From: Coriaria nepalensis
Lineage: Eukaryota; Streptophyta; Magnoliopsida; Cucurbitales; Coriariaceae
DNA: 64,000 bases
Direction: 5' to 3'
Assembly: GCA_027186245.1 (NCBI GenBank)
Contig: CP114486.1
Location: 4,679,501-4,743,500, forward strand
This document shows, one piece after another, positions 10,774 through 22,400 of this stretch; positions within the stretch are counted from its first letter, which is position 1; every line of letters starts with the position of its first letter. A model generated the notes under the pieces. The model had not been told where the DNA came from and did no database searches. It worked only from the letters and a program-made list of their open reading frames with translations. Made by a program: the position numbers and the translations under genes.

Positions 10774-12292
10774 ATGGGTGCCGGGTTATTTACGCACTTC
10801 ACGTTATTTTTCTTGTGTTTCTTCCTCAGCTCAGGTGATTGATTATTCATTTCATTCTTCATGTTTTCTTCATCTCATTATATGATTCATCACACTATGC
10901 TCTCCAACCAGAACGTGCATGATGATTTACAAAATCATTTTTACACTATTTTGGTATCTGTGATTTCTGGAGAATGCACAGTACAATTACCTTCAGGTCC
11001 AAGTAACAACGCCCTTAAAAAAAAATGTTTTGATACATTCGGCAAGAACTTTGAAATTTTTTTCACATCGAATTTGAGGTAAATTGCATTATACGGGTGG
11101 ATATCCATTTGAGAGAAACTGGAGTTTTGTTAGTTCAAACTGAAGTCTCAAATGTAGAATCAATGTATCAATGAAAAAGGAAAAGGTATAGAACCTGATA
11201 AGTGTCTTTTTCAATCTCTTCAGCTTCAAGCCCGGCAGAGAAACCTCCTTCCGAAGTAAACCGAAAAAACAACGACAAAAGAGTACTGCAATCTCAAGAA
11301 AATCAAGTACTCTTCTCGGATACTATCTTCTCAGATACTAAAGTGGATACAATCCCAACTGTTAACCCGACAACACCCGACACAACACCAACCACAACTC
11401 CAATCACAACTCCAACCACAATTCCGACTACTCCAACAACAACTCCGACAACAGTAATCCCGACATCCCCACCGGCTCCAATCACGCTGGTCCCCACCCT
11501 TACCCCGACAACTCCAACCACCACCACAGCTGGTGGTTCTTGGTGCATAGCAAGCCAAACAGCCTCGCAAACCGCTTTGCAAGTGGCCCTAGACTATGCT
11601 TGTGGCTATGGAGGTGCTGATTGCTCTGCGCTTCAACATGGAGCAAGCTGTTACGAGCCCAACACCTTGCGGGACCATGCTTCTTACGCCTTCAATGATT
11701 ATTACCAGAAAAATCCGGTTCCCACTAGCTGTAATTTCGCAGGAACAGCACAAGTTGTCAACAGTGACCCCAGTATGCAATTTTCTCGTACATATATACT
11801 CATCCAAGTAGCTGTTGATATTGTTTGATTTTAATTCCCAAAAATCCTTCTGTTTCTGAATTCTTTGTTTTTTTTTTCTTTTCAGGCAGTGGTAACTGTC
11901 ACTATGCATCGCCTAGAGCAACAACGCCAACAACACTCACACCACCGATGTAAGATTTCATAACCACTTTTCTTTGTTCGTTTTCCGATCTCAGTTCTTA
12001 ATAGTTTACTGGTTTTAAGCTTTTGGTGCAACTGACAACTTTGGTTAACAGAAACTAAGACTTCAGTCAAATATGCAGGACAACTACACCAGCTAACCCG
12101 AGTCCGATGATTCTGACCTCTCCCACCGACGGGACTAGCACCACGCCAACTCTGGGACCTCCCACTTCAGTTTACGGAGAACCAACAGAAAGTCCCAGCT
12201 CAGCTACCTCAATATCAAATCATCTATATCTTGTTCTCTTCACCGTGATTTGTAGCGTCTTGGGGTCCCCTCTTCTGGCTGATCATCTCTGA
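10774..12292 (+). CDS. GPI-anchored X8-domain protein, plasmodesmata callose-binding (PDCB)-like
   Basis: PDCB-type proteins bind beta-1,3-glucan (callose) at the cell wall and plasmodesmal necks. Exons 10774-10834, 11224-11772, 11886-11949 and 12079-12292 give 295 residues. Order: an N-terminal signal peptide (FTHFTLFFLCFFLSSG), a charged segment, a Thr/Pro-rich spacer of about 65 residues, then an X8 domain beginning GGSWCIAS with the expected cysteines (DYACGYGGADCSAL, GASCYEPN, SCNFAGTAQ, SGNCHY). A second Thr/Ser/Pro stretch and a C-terminal hydrophobic tail (HLYLVLFTVICSVLG) follow, consistent with GPI attachment. The X8 domain is split by an intron after Asp-Pro. The start is the first ATG after a CT-rich leader and directly precedes the signal peptide. 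The exact family member is uncertain. Confidence 0.88.
11340..11525 (+). repeat. Thr-Pro coding minisatellite in the X8 gene
   Basis: Degenerate repeats built on acaactccaacc encode TTP/TTTPT units, a likely O-glycosylated or extended spacer. The antisense strand also has long open frames (Val/Gly-rich), which are a by-product of the repeat. Confidence 0.8.
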
Positions 12293-13596
12293 GAAAGAAG
12301 AAGAGATTCATTCCATTTATCCATTTCAACTCTACAGAGAAGAAGATATGGCAATTGCATCTGTAGGTTGCCAAGCATACTGTTTTTTTGCATTACGAAT
12401 AATGCATTATAAAGAAAAAAGGGGGATAATATTTATAGCAGGGGAAAATATAGCAGCAGAGCAATTACTGTACTTGTAGAAACATAGTACTACTTTGTTA
12501 GGCTTTTAGCCCCAATAATAATTAGTAGACAAGTTCATCTGCTTTTTCAGGATTGTTTTCTAAATGAAGAAGGCATATACCAGAAACTAGTTAGTGCCTC
12601 AAAATTCATTTATTTATTTGATAAAGCTATCCTACAACTATATGTGACTTCACTTTAATGATATATGCAAAGAACACAAGATCAGGACTAAGGGAGAATC
12701 AGACTTTCCCTTCTGCAAATCGATGCAAAATCCCGTGCTTAGTTAAAGAGCTGTCCGACAAGTGATTAATAAACTAGACATTGAATCACGAAAATATTCT
12801 TATTCTGATTAGCATATAAATGTCAATCTCACTGCATTAACCTTTTTTCGACCTCAACTTGAATCCCAACTCGTCCTATCTAGCTCTGAACTATGATGTA
12901 TATCGATCTTCAACAATACGTATAAAAATCTGAAAAAAAGAAAAAAAAAATTTGTCTAGACAAGCAGGTAGATATGGTTTCGACTTTCGAGATAGAAAAG
13001 ATTATATGGTGGAGAAAGTAGTGGGCGGGATCAACCCTGTGCTTGGTTGAGTAAAGAAACTCTTAAGAATGCTTGACTATTAAGACAATGCTTTGATTCA
13101 ATCTGGGGATTAGCTATAATAAAGCTTAATTGATGCAAGGATTAAAGGACCAGATCCAACAAAAAGCTAAAATATCAGTCTAACTGATCATTTTATAGTA
13201 AGACAAGGTAAAGTGAAGATTGATGACAGGGATCCGTACTTTGTCTTAGATGCCAAAGCATTTGATTAGTAAGCCTGGACACATTTCAGAGCTGTATATA
13301 AGAACATAAGAAAAAAACCTATATTACAAATACTCTAGCAACAGGCGCATAAAAAAGTAAGGGAAGAAGTCAGGGTACAAAGTCTGATATAAGCAAAATA
13401 TGTTTTATTTCATTATAGCTATTTATTGTATACAAAACCAACAAAGAAATGTCAAACTAAAATTTTAAAAGACACTTATTCTTCTATGTGTAGAACGAAA
13501 CTTAGATCACGAGCAAGAATGAGACTACACAAATTACTTAGATCAAGGTTACTCGAGTAACATTAGAATATGTGTAGTCTACAAAGGTCTAATTAC
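12293..13596. other. Spacer between convergent X8 and COR413 genes
   Basis: AT-rich with no coding exon found. It carries the 3' UTRs of both genes at its ends. Confidence 0.5.
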
Positions 13597-15398
13597 TTAG
13601 ATCAAGAGCAGGATTGAGACGAGAAAAAGGGCTGCAATGGCAATGGTAGGGACAATTGAATTTTGGTTAAATGCATTCTGAAGGCTTCCAGCTCGTGTGA
13701 AATGTTGGAAAGCCAAATATCCAGCAATTGCGATGGAAATGATTGTCCCTTCTTGTGTTCCCCTGTCAATGAGAAGTATTGATAACAGTTCAGACTTATT
13801 TGAAATTTATATTATTGGCCTTGATTCCTTTCAAAGATTCATCTCTGACTAACCTTAGGTTCAAGACTTGATAAGGAGCCACAATCACAAGAAGTAATGC
13901 TAGAAATGGCAACTCGAGTTCCCCTGAAACCAAAGACCGAAGTTAGCATTTGTTGGAAAATGATTTTCCATCAGTTGACTGTTAAAAGTAGAATGCGATG
14001 CAAAATGCAGAGCGGAAAAGTTAGAAGGTGCATTACTAGTATTCCTTCCCTTTGTTATTAAGGGCTTCATCAGTAAGTGATGTTTTAAAAGCACTATGTG
14101 GGTATACAAGATTCCCAATGTTGCTAATAGCCTAAGGTTTCAGAAGACGATGGTGTCTATCAAATACAGAAGACATCAGGCTTAGTGGTCAGTATTTCAG
14201 AAAATCATGGTAAATTTCTATTATCTCTACAAAGCAATATCGCTGTTATAAGAATAGGAGGTTTAATTTTAAAAAAAAAGCTACTCATTTTAAGTCACAT
14301 TATGCAGGGGAATGCAAAGCTACTTCCTTTAATCTGTTGTCTAAGTTAACATGAGCAGGGGAACGCACCAGGGATATAGAAGAAGAGTCTAACAAGAAGT
14401 GCCAAAAATGCACTCCAAACTCCATATTCACCCCTGCAACCAAAATTCACAATTAAAAATCTAACTTTTTGCCTTCCAGAAAAAATAAAAAAAATTGGAC
14501 AACATAAATTCAATAAATACATTTTCTAAGTAGATAGAACTTGACAACGAAGCTGTAGAAAGTTTCTGAAAGACTTACTTGACCCAAGCCACAACATTTG
14601 CAGGTGCTAGTAAAGCGAACAATGGAACGATAAATGATTTTTGGATCGCAGTACCCTTTGCAAGCATCAAAACCCTAGAAAAAAAAAATAATAATAAACA
14701 AGAGAGAGAGAGAGAGAGGGAGAGAGAAATTTGAACATCTATAAGAGGACACTTTCGAATACTTAAATAGATCAAACCCAGCAGAAAGAAGAAGTGAATA
14801 CTGAATATGATCCAAGGTCGTCCATAAAAATAAGACAATTCTGTAGATATAAACTATTCACTATAATTTCTTCCACTGCAGAAGGGAAGCAGAGAAACAC
14901 ACTTCTATACACAAGAACACACGATCAGGCACATACTCGAATCCCATATAAGTTGACACGTGTATGTATGTATGCAATGTGACGTCGACAGAGGGAAGGA
15001 GAAATAGAAAATTACACAGCAGAAATGACGGAGATCCACTGCAGATTACGGGAAGTAAGAGGCGAAGCGTAACAAACCGCACCGGATCCTCTCCTTTTCT
15101 TCGTCATCGTCGGCATCACTACCCCCTCGTTACCAATCGAAAACCTGGAAAATACAAAGATTCACTCTTTCAGCTAAGAATTGTAGTCCGATCATTAAAA
15201 ATCTCTGAAAATTCAGGGAAAGTGTTATTACCTGAGAGGGTTGTAACTGAGCGAGCTGGAGTAAGTAGCAGCAGCAACTTTGCTGAAAAGCTTGGCTTTG
15301 GGACTTGGCGGAGCTAGGAGAGAGCGAGGTACGTAGGGCTTGTTGTAGAGAGAAAAACATCGGCCTGAAATGGCAGATGACATAGCTATAGACGCCAT
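13597..15398 (-). CDS. Cold-regulated 413 inner-membrane protein, chloroplastic (COR413IM)
   Basis: COR413IM proteins are polytopic proteins of the chloroplast inner envelope induced by cold and contributing to freezing tolerance. Exons in coding order: 15398-15232, 15144-15016, 14674-14579, 14433-14369, 13923-13854 and 13762-13597, all phase-consistent, 230 residues. The first ~75 residues are Ser/Arg/Lys-rich and transit-like, ending near GAVCYAS. The family core follows: NLQWISVISAV, LAKGTAIQKSFIVPLFALL, KGEYGVWSAFLALLVRLFF, ELELPFLALLLVIVAPYQV, and GTIISIAIAGYLAFQHF. About five or six hydrophobic segments are visible. The start at 15398 is the first in-frame ATG; an internal Met six codons on is an alternative. 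Three G-boxes lie just upstream. Confidence 0.93.
14701..14718. repeat. (AG)9 microsatellite
   Basis: A simple repeat in the second COR413IM intron, next to further GA-rich sequence. Confidence 0.85.
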
Positions 15399-15562
15399 TT
15401 TCGTCTTCTTGTACAAAGATGCAGAGCAGAAAAAAGAAACCCACCCCAACAAATAAAAACAACACTGCCTAACAGAAGATATTACGAACGAGTGTGAAAT
15501 GAAAGAGATGGATGCATTTAAATAAATATTTCATTTAATTTTTTTGTAATAATTGAGAAATT

Positions 15563-15733
15563 CACGTGGCACAGGTGGGGCCCAGGAAAACTGTAAATTG
15601 CGTTAGAATTGGAGCCACGTGGGGAGTTCCGATGGTTGATCGCGATGCTTGACCGATACTGGGTCAGCGCGTCATGTTTTGACACGTGTGCGGTGAGTAT
15701 GATCACTAAATGCGATTCGTTCGTTTATGTCGG
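15563..15733 (-). promoter_or_regulatory. G-box/ABRE cluster and DRE core upstream of COR413IM
   Basis: CACGTG occurs at 15563-15568, 15616-15621 and 15683-15688, within 125 bp, the last in the context GACACGTGTG. A CCGAC core (DRE/CRT, - strand) is at 15729-15733. These are ABA- and cold-response elements by established plant promoter knowledge and sit about 165-335 bp upstream of the ATG. A TTTAAAT-type TATA candidate is near 15520. Confidence 0.7.
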
Positions 15734-16580
15734 ACTTTCTTAACCTCCAACTCCGAAAGCAGTTATTGAATCGCACCGGTTTGTCCAGGCCGACAGACCG
15801 ATTCCTAAGAGCGGACGGTTTAATTTTTCGCTCCGGTCTGTAGGTTCGCGTCCGAGCCGACCAGGCTGAACAGTAAAGCCCAATTGAACAGTCCGAAAGG
15901 CCCAGAACATGAACACTCCATTTTGTTTTAGCCTTTTAGGGCTACTTGAAGGCCCATGGTAAGTATCTCATCAGAAAAAAGTAGCGATACAGTAAAGCCC
16001 AATTGTAAAGTTCTTTTTTTATTTGGTAGATGACATTTTATTACTTATTTTAAGAGTCGACAAATAGTACGAAAGTTGTAAAATCTTGATAAATTAATAA
16101 TTATATATTTAAAAAATTTATTATTTTAATAAAAAATTTATTTATTAATTATTTAATAATTTATTAAAATATTTTTAATTTATTTATATTTAGAAATAAA
16201 TTAAATATGAAAATTTATTTTGATAAATGTAAAGAAAAGTTTATCATACTTTAATCATGGTAATGAAAATATTAAATTTAAGCAAATTGTCCTATTCATC
16301 TTAATGGTTGATTGCTCCATATTCATTATCAAAAACATATTTTTATTAAATCGAACATAACTTTTACTGCAAACATTCAAATATATTAATTTGGGTGCTC
16401 ATAGAAAGCTAAAAGATAAATCTACAACTTTTATGTTGACAACTTTACCCAAAAAATCATTCTTATGGACAAAATTACATAGGAGGTAATAGGTCAAAAT
16501 AACTTTTTTAGGATATAAAATTATAGGTTTTTTTTATTCATTCCAGAAGAATAATTAAAAAGGCAAAGGCTATTCTTATT
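15734..16580. other. AT-rich spacer
   Basis: Nothing coding was recognised. From about 16030 the DNA becomes strongly AT-rich. Confidence 0.4.
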
Positions 16581-17270
16581 TTAAATAAAGATGGATTCTC
16601 ATCTCAAAAGTGTAAGGAAATCGAGAAGGACAGATGAAATATGAAAATTATTATGCGAGTATAATAAAGAGAATCCAGATATCACTAAAATATAATTGCA
16701 CCAGTGGGTTCTAGAAAAATTTAACTTATAGGTGAGTCAAGGGATGATATTGAATATGATCAAGCGATCTTCAGAATATCTCTTGGCTACTTTTGAAAAA
16801 GGTGATGTTAAGCGACACAAAACAACAAAATTCTCTAACATGGAGAAGACTCTATGTGAGTGGTTTCTTTAATACCAAGAATGTGTGAATATGATTGGGG
16901 AATTAATCATAGAAAATGTTAAAGATTTTCTAAAGATGTACCCTCATGGTAATCTAAAATTATATTCTAAATGTTGGTTCGAGTGCTTTAAATCAAGATA
17001 TGGGATAAAAAAACTATCATCGTTTTAGAGAAAGAGGATCAGTTGATATTGAGAGCATAAAGAATAATTTGATTTCCATAAGGGAGAAAGGTGATCAATT
17101 GGAGATGAAAGATGTTTTCAATATAGATGAAACTAGATTTTTTTAAGACTACAACCAGTTCATTCTCTTATAACAAAGCAACTTGAAGGAAAAAAAATAA
17201 GATAAGATAAGTAAAGACTTACGATTGTTATTTTTTGTAATGAGGATGGTGAAAGTGAATGCTCATCAAA
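16580..17270 (+). mobile_element. Degenerate pogo/Tigger-like (Tc1/mariner superfamily) transposase
   Basis: Read on the + strand with several stops. A CENP-B-type helix-turn-helix region is visible from about 16810 (KRHKTTKFSNMEKTLCEWF, then a YGIKK-like end near 17010). Beyond it are VFNIDETRFF (first Asp of the DDE/D catalytic triad, near 17115-17145) and KQLEGKK with TIVIFCNEDG (17180-17260). These match the order in plant pogo-like transposases. The rest of the catalytic domain and clear terminal inverted repeats were not found, so this is a dead 5' fragment. Confidence 0.75.
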
Positions 17271-18620
17271 CCAATCGAATATGACTAGATCGGGTCATAC
17301 AATTATGATAATCAATCTTAAAATGTATAAATTATCAGTATAATTGATTACATAGTATTTAATTATAGCATATACATAATCTGTCGTGCTATTATTAAGT
17401 TGGAAATAATAACTTCTTTTCATATATAAATTGCTTGCATATATAAATTGCTTGCATATATAAATTACTTACATACTTGATAGATTCTCAATTTTTAAAT
17501 ATGTACTTAGATTTATGATAGAGAATATGGAAGAATGAGATCTAAGTTGGTTAAGTCTAAGATCCAAAATTGTTCATTGTCATAAAATTGTCATGATAGG
17601 GATACTGACAATCTAAAGAGACTATTACATATGTTGTCCTCTTCGAAGAGAAGAGTGATGATCTCATATTCATCGGTGTTGGGGAATATTGGGATAGACA
17701 TGTAGGTAATTAGTAGATACATAACCACTGAACCCAATCTTGACAAAAACACAACGATAATGATATTAATTGTTAATGAGTTTTATCGGTAACTATTGAA
17801 CTTGTGATACTCAGACCTAAAAACACCATAGTACTGACATGAGATATCATGCTTTAATATCACTCTATGTGATCGTATCCAAAGACTACTAAAATGGTGA
17901 ACCATTGACATATGTTTGAATATATGCAGTTTGTAAGGTGATAAGATGAGATCTATCATCTCTATATTATAAGGTGTGTTTCTATGAGTCATATAACTAA
18001 TGTATAAAGAAAATATTTGTGCAAAGTTGTATGGTTTAAAAAAAAAGTTTTCTTTAAATCCATTGTCTAACTGCATAAGAGTTTTTAAGTTATTCATAAA
18101 GAAAATCTAAAAGAGTTTAACAGTTAAATCATGCCCTAAAATTTTCTAGAAAATGAAAAGATAGAAGATCGATCTGATACGGTAATAATCATCTGTGGTT
18201 CTTATAGAAGTTCTTCATACTTCTCATTACATGGGTGGCTCATACATGTTACATAAACACCCATCTTTTACAATAACAAAATAGACTCCCTCTTCTCGTT
18301 CCTTACTCTCTTTTAGAAACAAATCAGGTGATCAAGTTATATTATAATCAAGACATAAGTGTGACAAGCCAGTTAAGAACTAAGTAAGTATCTAACTTCT
18401 ACCTCGTTAAGTTCTAGACATGATTTACTTATATCATGCATTAGCGTACACTATAATGACTGCCAAGAAATTTGGTAGCAGTAAGAGGTTAATAAAAATA
18501 TGAAGCTGATAAGTAGAATATTCAGGCTGAGTATGATTAATGGAGGTTGATGGGTTTAAGTTGTAATCTAAGAAGAAAACTAAACAAAACATAAAGTCTA
18601 AAAAGGAAGAAAAATTCCTC
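17271..18620. other. AT-rich non-coding DNA, possibly retroelement-derived
   Basis: No intact coding frame. The open frame at 17783-18097 on the - strand matches nothing I recognise. The composition (clustered CATGATA-, GATCTAAG-like words) suggests old transposon debris, but no LTR, primer site or domain could be supported. Confidence 0.35.
17421..17471. repeat. 17-bp tandem repeat, three copies
   Basis: The unit catatataaattgcttg occurs three times head to tail. The third copy carries two changes. Confidence 0.9.
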
Positions 18621-18624
18621 TGTG

Positions 18625-19015
18625 TGAACCGGGAACTCAGATCGAGAGATATTTTATTAAGTTTCGATCTGGATCGAGAACTCAGACCGATAATCTTTAT
18701 CTTAGGTCTTGGTCTGAGAAAGAGGAAAGAGTCCTTGATCTGGATCGATAACTCAAACTGAGAATCATTATCTTAGATCTTAGTCTGGGAAAGAGAAAAA
18801 AGTTCTCGATCTAGATCAAGAATTCAAATCGATAAGCATTATCTTAAGTCTCGGTCTGGGAAGAGGAATTGGGAAAAAGGAAAGAGTTTTTGATCTGAAT
18901 CGAAAACTCAGACCAAGAAGCGTTATCTTAGATCTCGGTATGGGAAGAGGAAAGAGTCCTCAATTTGGATCGGGAACTTGAACCGAGAGACATTATGTTT
19001 GGTCTTGATCTAGGA
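18625..19015. repeat. ~71-bp tandem repeat, about five copies
   Basis: A unit built around GATCTGGATCGAGAACTCAG, then ATTATCTTAGATCT-like sequence and a GGGAAGAGGAAAGAG-like end. Unit starts fall near 18666, 18737, 18808, 18892 and about 18960. The third interval is stretched by a 13-bp insertion. Copies differ by scattered substitutions. Confidence 0.85.
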
Positions 19016-19149
19016 ACGTAGAGGAGGCTAAAGAAACTAAAATAATGAACAATAAACATTCAAATTTCCAGAAGAATATGTTATAATATTTTAGTAAAAA
19101 TATACCATAACGTTATAAAAAATAATAATTTCATGGAACCTTACATCTG

Positions 19150-19184
19150 AGCCGTCCGATTTTATTAAATAAAATCGGACGGCT
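19150..19184. repeat. Perfect 35-bp palindrome (17-bp arms, 1-base centre)
   Basis: The arm AGCCGTCCGATTTTATT is followed by a single A and its exact reverse complement. It lies about 280 bp upstream of the PRP39 start codon, at the edge of the tandem-repeat region. Confidence 0.95.
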
Positions 19185-19466
19185 GTTATTTATGACGAGA
19201 CGCAGGAAGGCGCAGTTATTCACTTATGTGTACGTTGAACCCTAAGTTTAAGTAAAATATGAGTACGTAGTATTTGGCTGATGTTTGATAGGACTAAAAG
19301 TAAAAGGTAATTTACCATTTATTTTTTATTTTTTATTTCTTGGATTTCTGTTCTTGAGCAACTATGAATTTGCGAAACTGTTCATGCTGAAGCCGTATCA
19401 TTGTGTTCACGGTTCATGGCGAAAGAGGTTCAAGTTTGTAGAAATTCCGAAAATGGAGCTCAGCCA

Positions 19467-22400
19467 ATGGATTCAGAATCATTAGGTGATTCTCTCTCTC
19501 TCTATTTTCATTTTTTTAATTTTATTATGTGATGCAAAGGATTACTACTTCTACTATTCCTAATTTCTGCGCTCAAGATTGTTCGGAATTAATCGAAGGT
19601 TCTTACTTGTGACGGAAATTTGTTTTAGAATTGGAGCAATGGAAAGATAATATACTGGTTTTCTTAAGTTTGTGAACTCATAGAAAGTTATTAAATTTCA
19701 ACCCCTTTTCTGTCAGTTCTTCAGAATGCTTACTGGTTCTGGACTTCTATTGTTGATTACTGAGCCTGACTGAGTCTACTGGACTAACTAACCTGTTTCC
19801 ATTCAATTTGGTTAAAAGATCATATATCTACATATATATGTTTGTGCCAACTTAAGTAGCATATGAAACATTGCTTTTTTTCGTTTTCTTTGTAGATCTA
19901 GAAGTTCCGAAAGGGACAACTGAAATTTCATTGGATTTTGAGGAATGGACTGCACGTATTTCAGAAATTGAGAAATCAGACCCTGTAAGTGTGGCTTGGG
20001 TTCTTTACTCATTTATATTGTTGTTATTATTTTTCTCTTTTTTACTAAAATTGATATTTGGCATTATTCTCATGATGCAAGCGATGCTGGGTGTAAGCCT
20101 TTGAATACAAATATGATTTTTGTTGGCTGAGACCAGATATGATTTTTGTGCAATAATTGCAGGATGACTTGGAGAAAATATGCTTGGTGTATGATTCCTT
20201 TTTGTCCGAGTTTCCTTTGTGTTCTGGATACTGGAGAAAATATGTTTCTCATAAGGCTCGATTAAGCACCATTGACAAGGTTGTTCAAGTATTTGAGCGA
20301 GCAGTAGAATCAGCAACTTACTCTTTGAGTGTATGGATTGACTACTTCACATTTAGCTTATCAGCTTTTGAAGATCCATACGATATTCGTAGGTAATTAA
20401 TTTTTTATATTGAAGTTTGCATATATCTAGTAATTGAATTGGCATCTTCTTCTTCCCTTTCCTCTGTCTATTCTGTTAACCCTTAGATTCTATTGCTAAG
20501 GTTGAACAAATTTAACAATGCATGGTTATTCCACTATCTGACAGATTATTTAGAAGAGCGATTTCCTTAGTTGGAAAGGATTACTTGTGTCATACTTTGT
20601 GGGATAAATACATTGAATTTGAGTTATCTCAACAGCAGTGGGATTCATTAGCTCTGATTTACATCCAAACTCTGAGATTTCCAACCAGAAAGTTACGTCA
20701 CTACTATCAGAGGTGCACTTTTCTCTTCTTATTCTTTGCAATGCGATTTATCTTTCATAATGTTTCGTATCTTCATTTGAGGTTTAGTTTTTCTTGATTC
20801 GTGTCAATTAACTCCCAGATATTAGATAATATAGTAAATTTAACGAATGGTAGTTGGATGTGTTCTTCAGTTTTAAGAAGTTGACTGCCACTTTGACAGA
20901 GCAGATCAAATCTCAGAGCAATTCAAAAATACGCTTAAGGTCAGAATCAACAGTTGATAGTGAAACACCTGTCTGTTACAAAGATGATGAAATAGTTCGT
21001 ATTATCAAAGAAGTGATGGACCCATCTTTTGGCGTGGCCAATTACAACGCATTGCAAAAGTATATATCTATTGGGGAAAGGTTCTATAAGAAATCTTGTC
21101 AACTGGATGAAAAAATCAGCAACTTTGAAAGTAAAATCCGAAGGACTTATTTTCACGTAAAACCACTAGAAACCAGTCAATTAGAGAATTGGCAATTTTA
21201 TCTGGATTTTGTTGAGGGGCATGGTGATTTTGACTGGGTAGGATACTAAATTCTAGTGCTTCACATCATTATGGATCATTGTCTTTCTCTCTTTTGTCTC
21301 TGTGATATTTAAAGACCTTTTTGTTAACTATCTATAGGCTGTTAAACTTTATGAGAGATGCTTAATCCCGTGTGCCAATTACCCGGAGTTTTGGATGCGT
21401 TATGTGGAATTCATGGAAACTAAGGGTGGAAGAGAGATTGCTAGCTTTGCTCTCGAGCGAGCAACACAAACTTTTATTAAGGTTCATGCAATAATATTAC
21501 ATGGCAAGGAATAATTTCATATTTCGAAGAGTCTAATTAGTTTTTCAATGTTGGATAACTCAAGTAAGAGTCTAATTGCTTTGTCAATATGTTTTGTGAC
21601 AACCCAAATGATATTTTACTTGTTTGAAATATTCACTTCTTTTCCTATTTTTTATCCTAGTTCGACTTGATTGTTTTGTACATGACTAGAGGTTCTTAAT
21701 GATCTCATCGTATATGTTCAATGCAGAGATTTCCAGTAATCCATCGTTTCAATGCTAGATTTAAGGAGCAAATAGGAGATGTATCTGGTGCAAGTAATGC
21801 ATTTCTTCAACTTGACTCAGAATCGGATTCCAGCTTCACTGAAAATATTATAATGAAATCTAACATGGAGAAACGTATGGTATGCAATAATAACAATTTA
21901 CCCCCATACCAGCTTCATCTATTCTTTAATTTAAAGTTGCCTTTGGTTGAGTGTCCAATGTTTACCCAAACTTCTTTATGAAATGTTGAACCAAATGCAT
22001 TCTAAGTGTTATCAGCTATATTGCAGGGAAATTTTGCAGCAGCTTCTAATACTTATAAAGAAGCACTTCAGATGGCTTCAGAAAAGAAAATGTTGCACCT
22101 TGTGCCTACTTTATATATTCATTTTTCTCGACTTGAATACATGGTATGTAAATCCGTGCGGTTAGCAGGTTGTATAATTAAGATATGTGTGTGTGTGTGT
22201 AAATGTGTGTAAATGTGTGTGTTGTCCACAGATATTGCAACTATCCCATTCTATGTTTGCTAGTCTACATTTTTCTGTTTTTTGCAATACAGATTACTGA
22301 TAATGCAGATGCTGCGAGGGACATCTTGATAGATGGCATAAAAAATGTACCTCACTGCAGATTGCTTATTGAGGTATATCCATTCACCATTTAATCAATA

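Noticed and set aside
11303..11582. Two long antisense open frames rich in Val-Gly or Cys-Trp-Ser
   Set aside because: They are the reverse strand of the Thr-Pro repeat in the X8 gene. The period of the repeat keeps all frames open.
14990..15100. Suspected frameshift in the second COR413IM exon
   Set aside because: On re-reading, the bases give a continuous CYASPLTSRNLQWISVISAV reading in phase with both neighbours.
17783..18097. 104-codon frame on the - strand
   Set aside because: AT-driven open frame in repeat-rich DNA with no domain or conserved motif.
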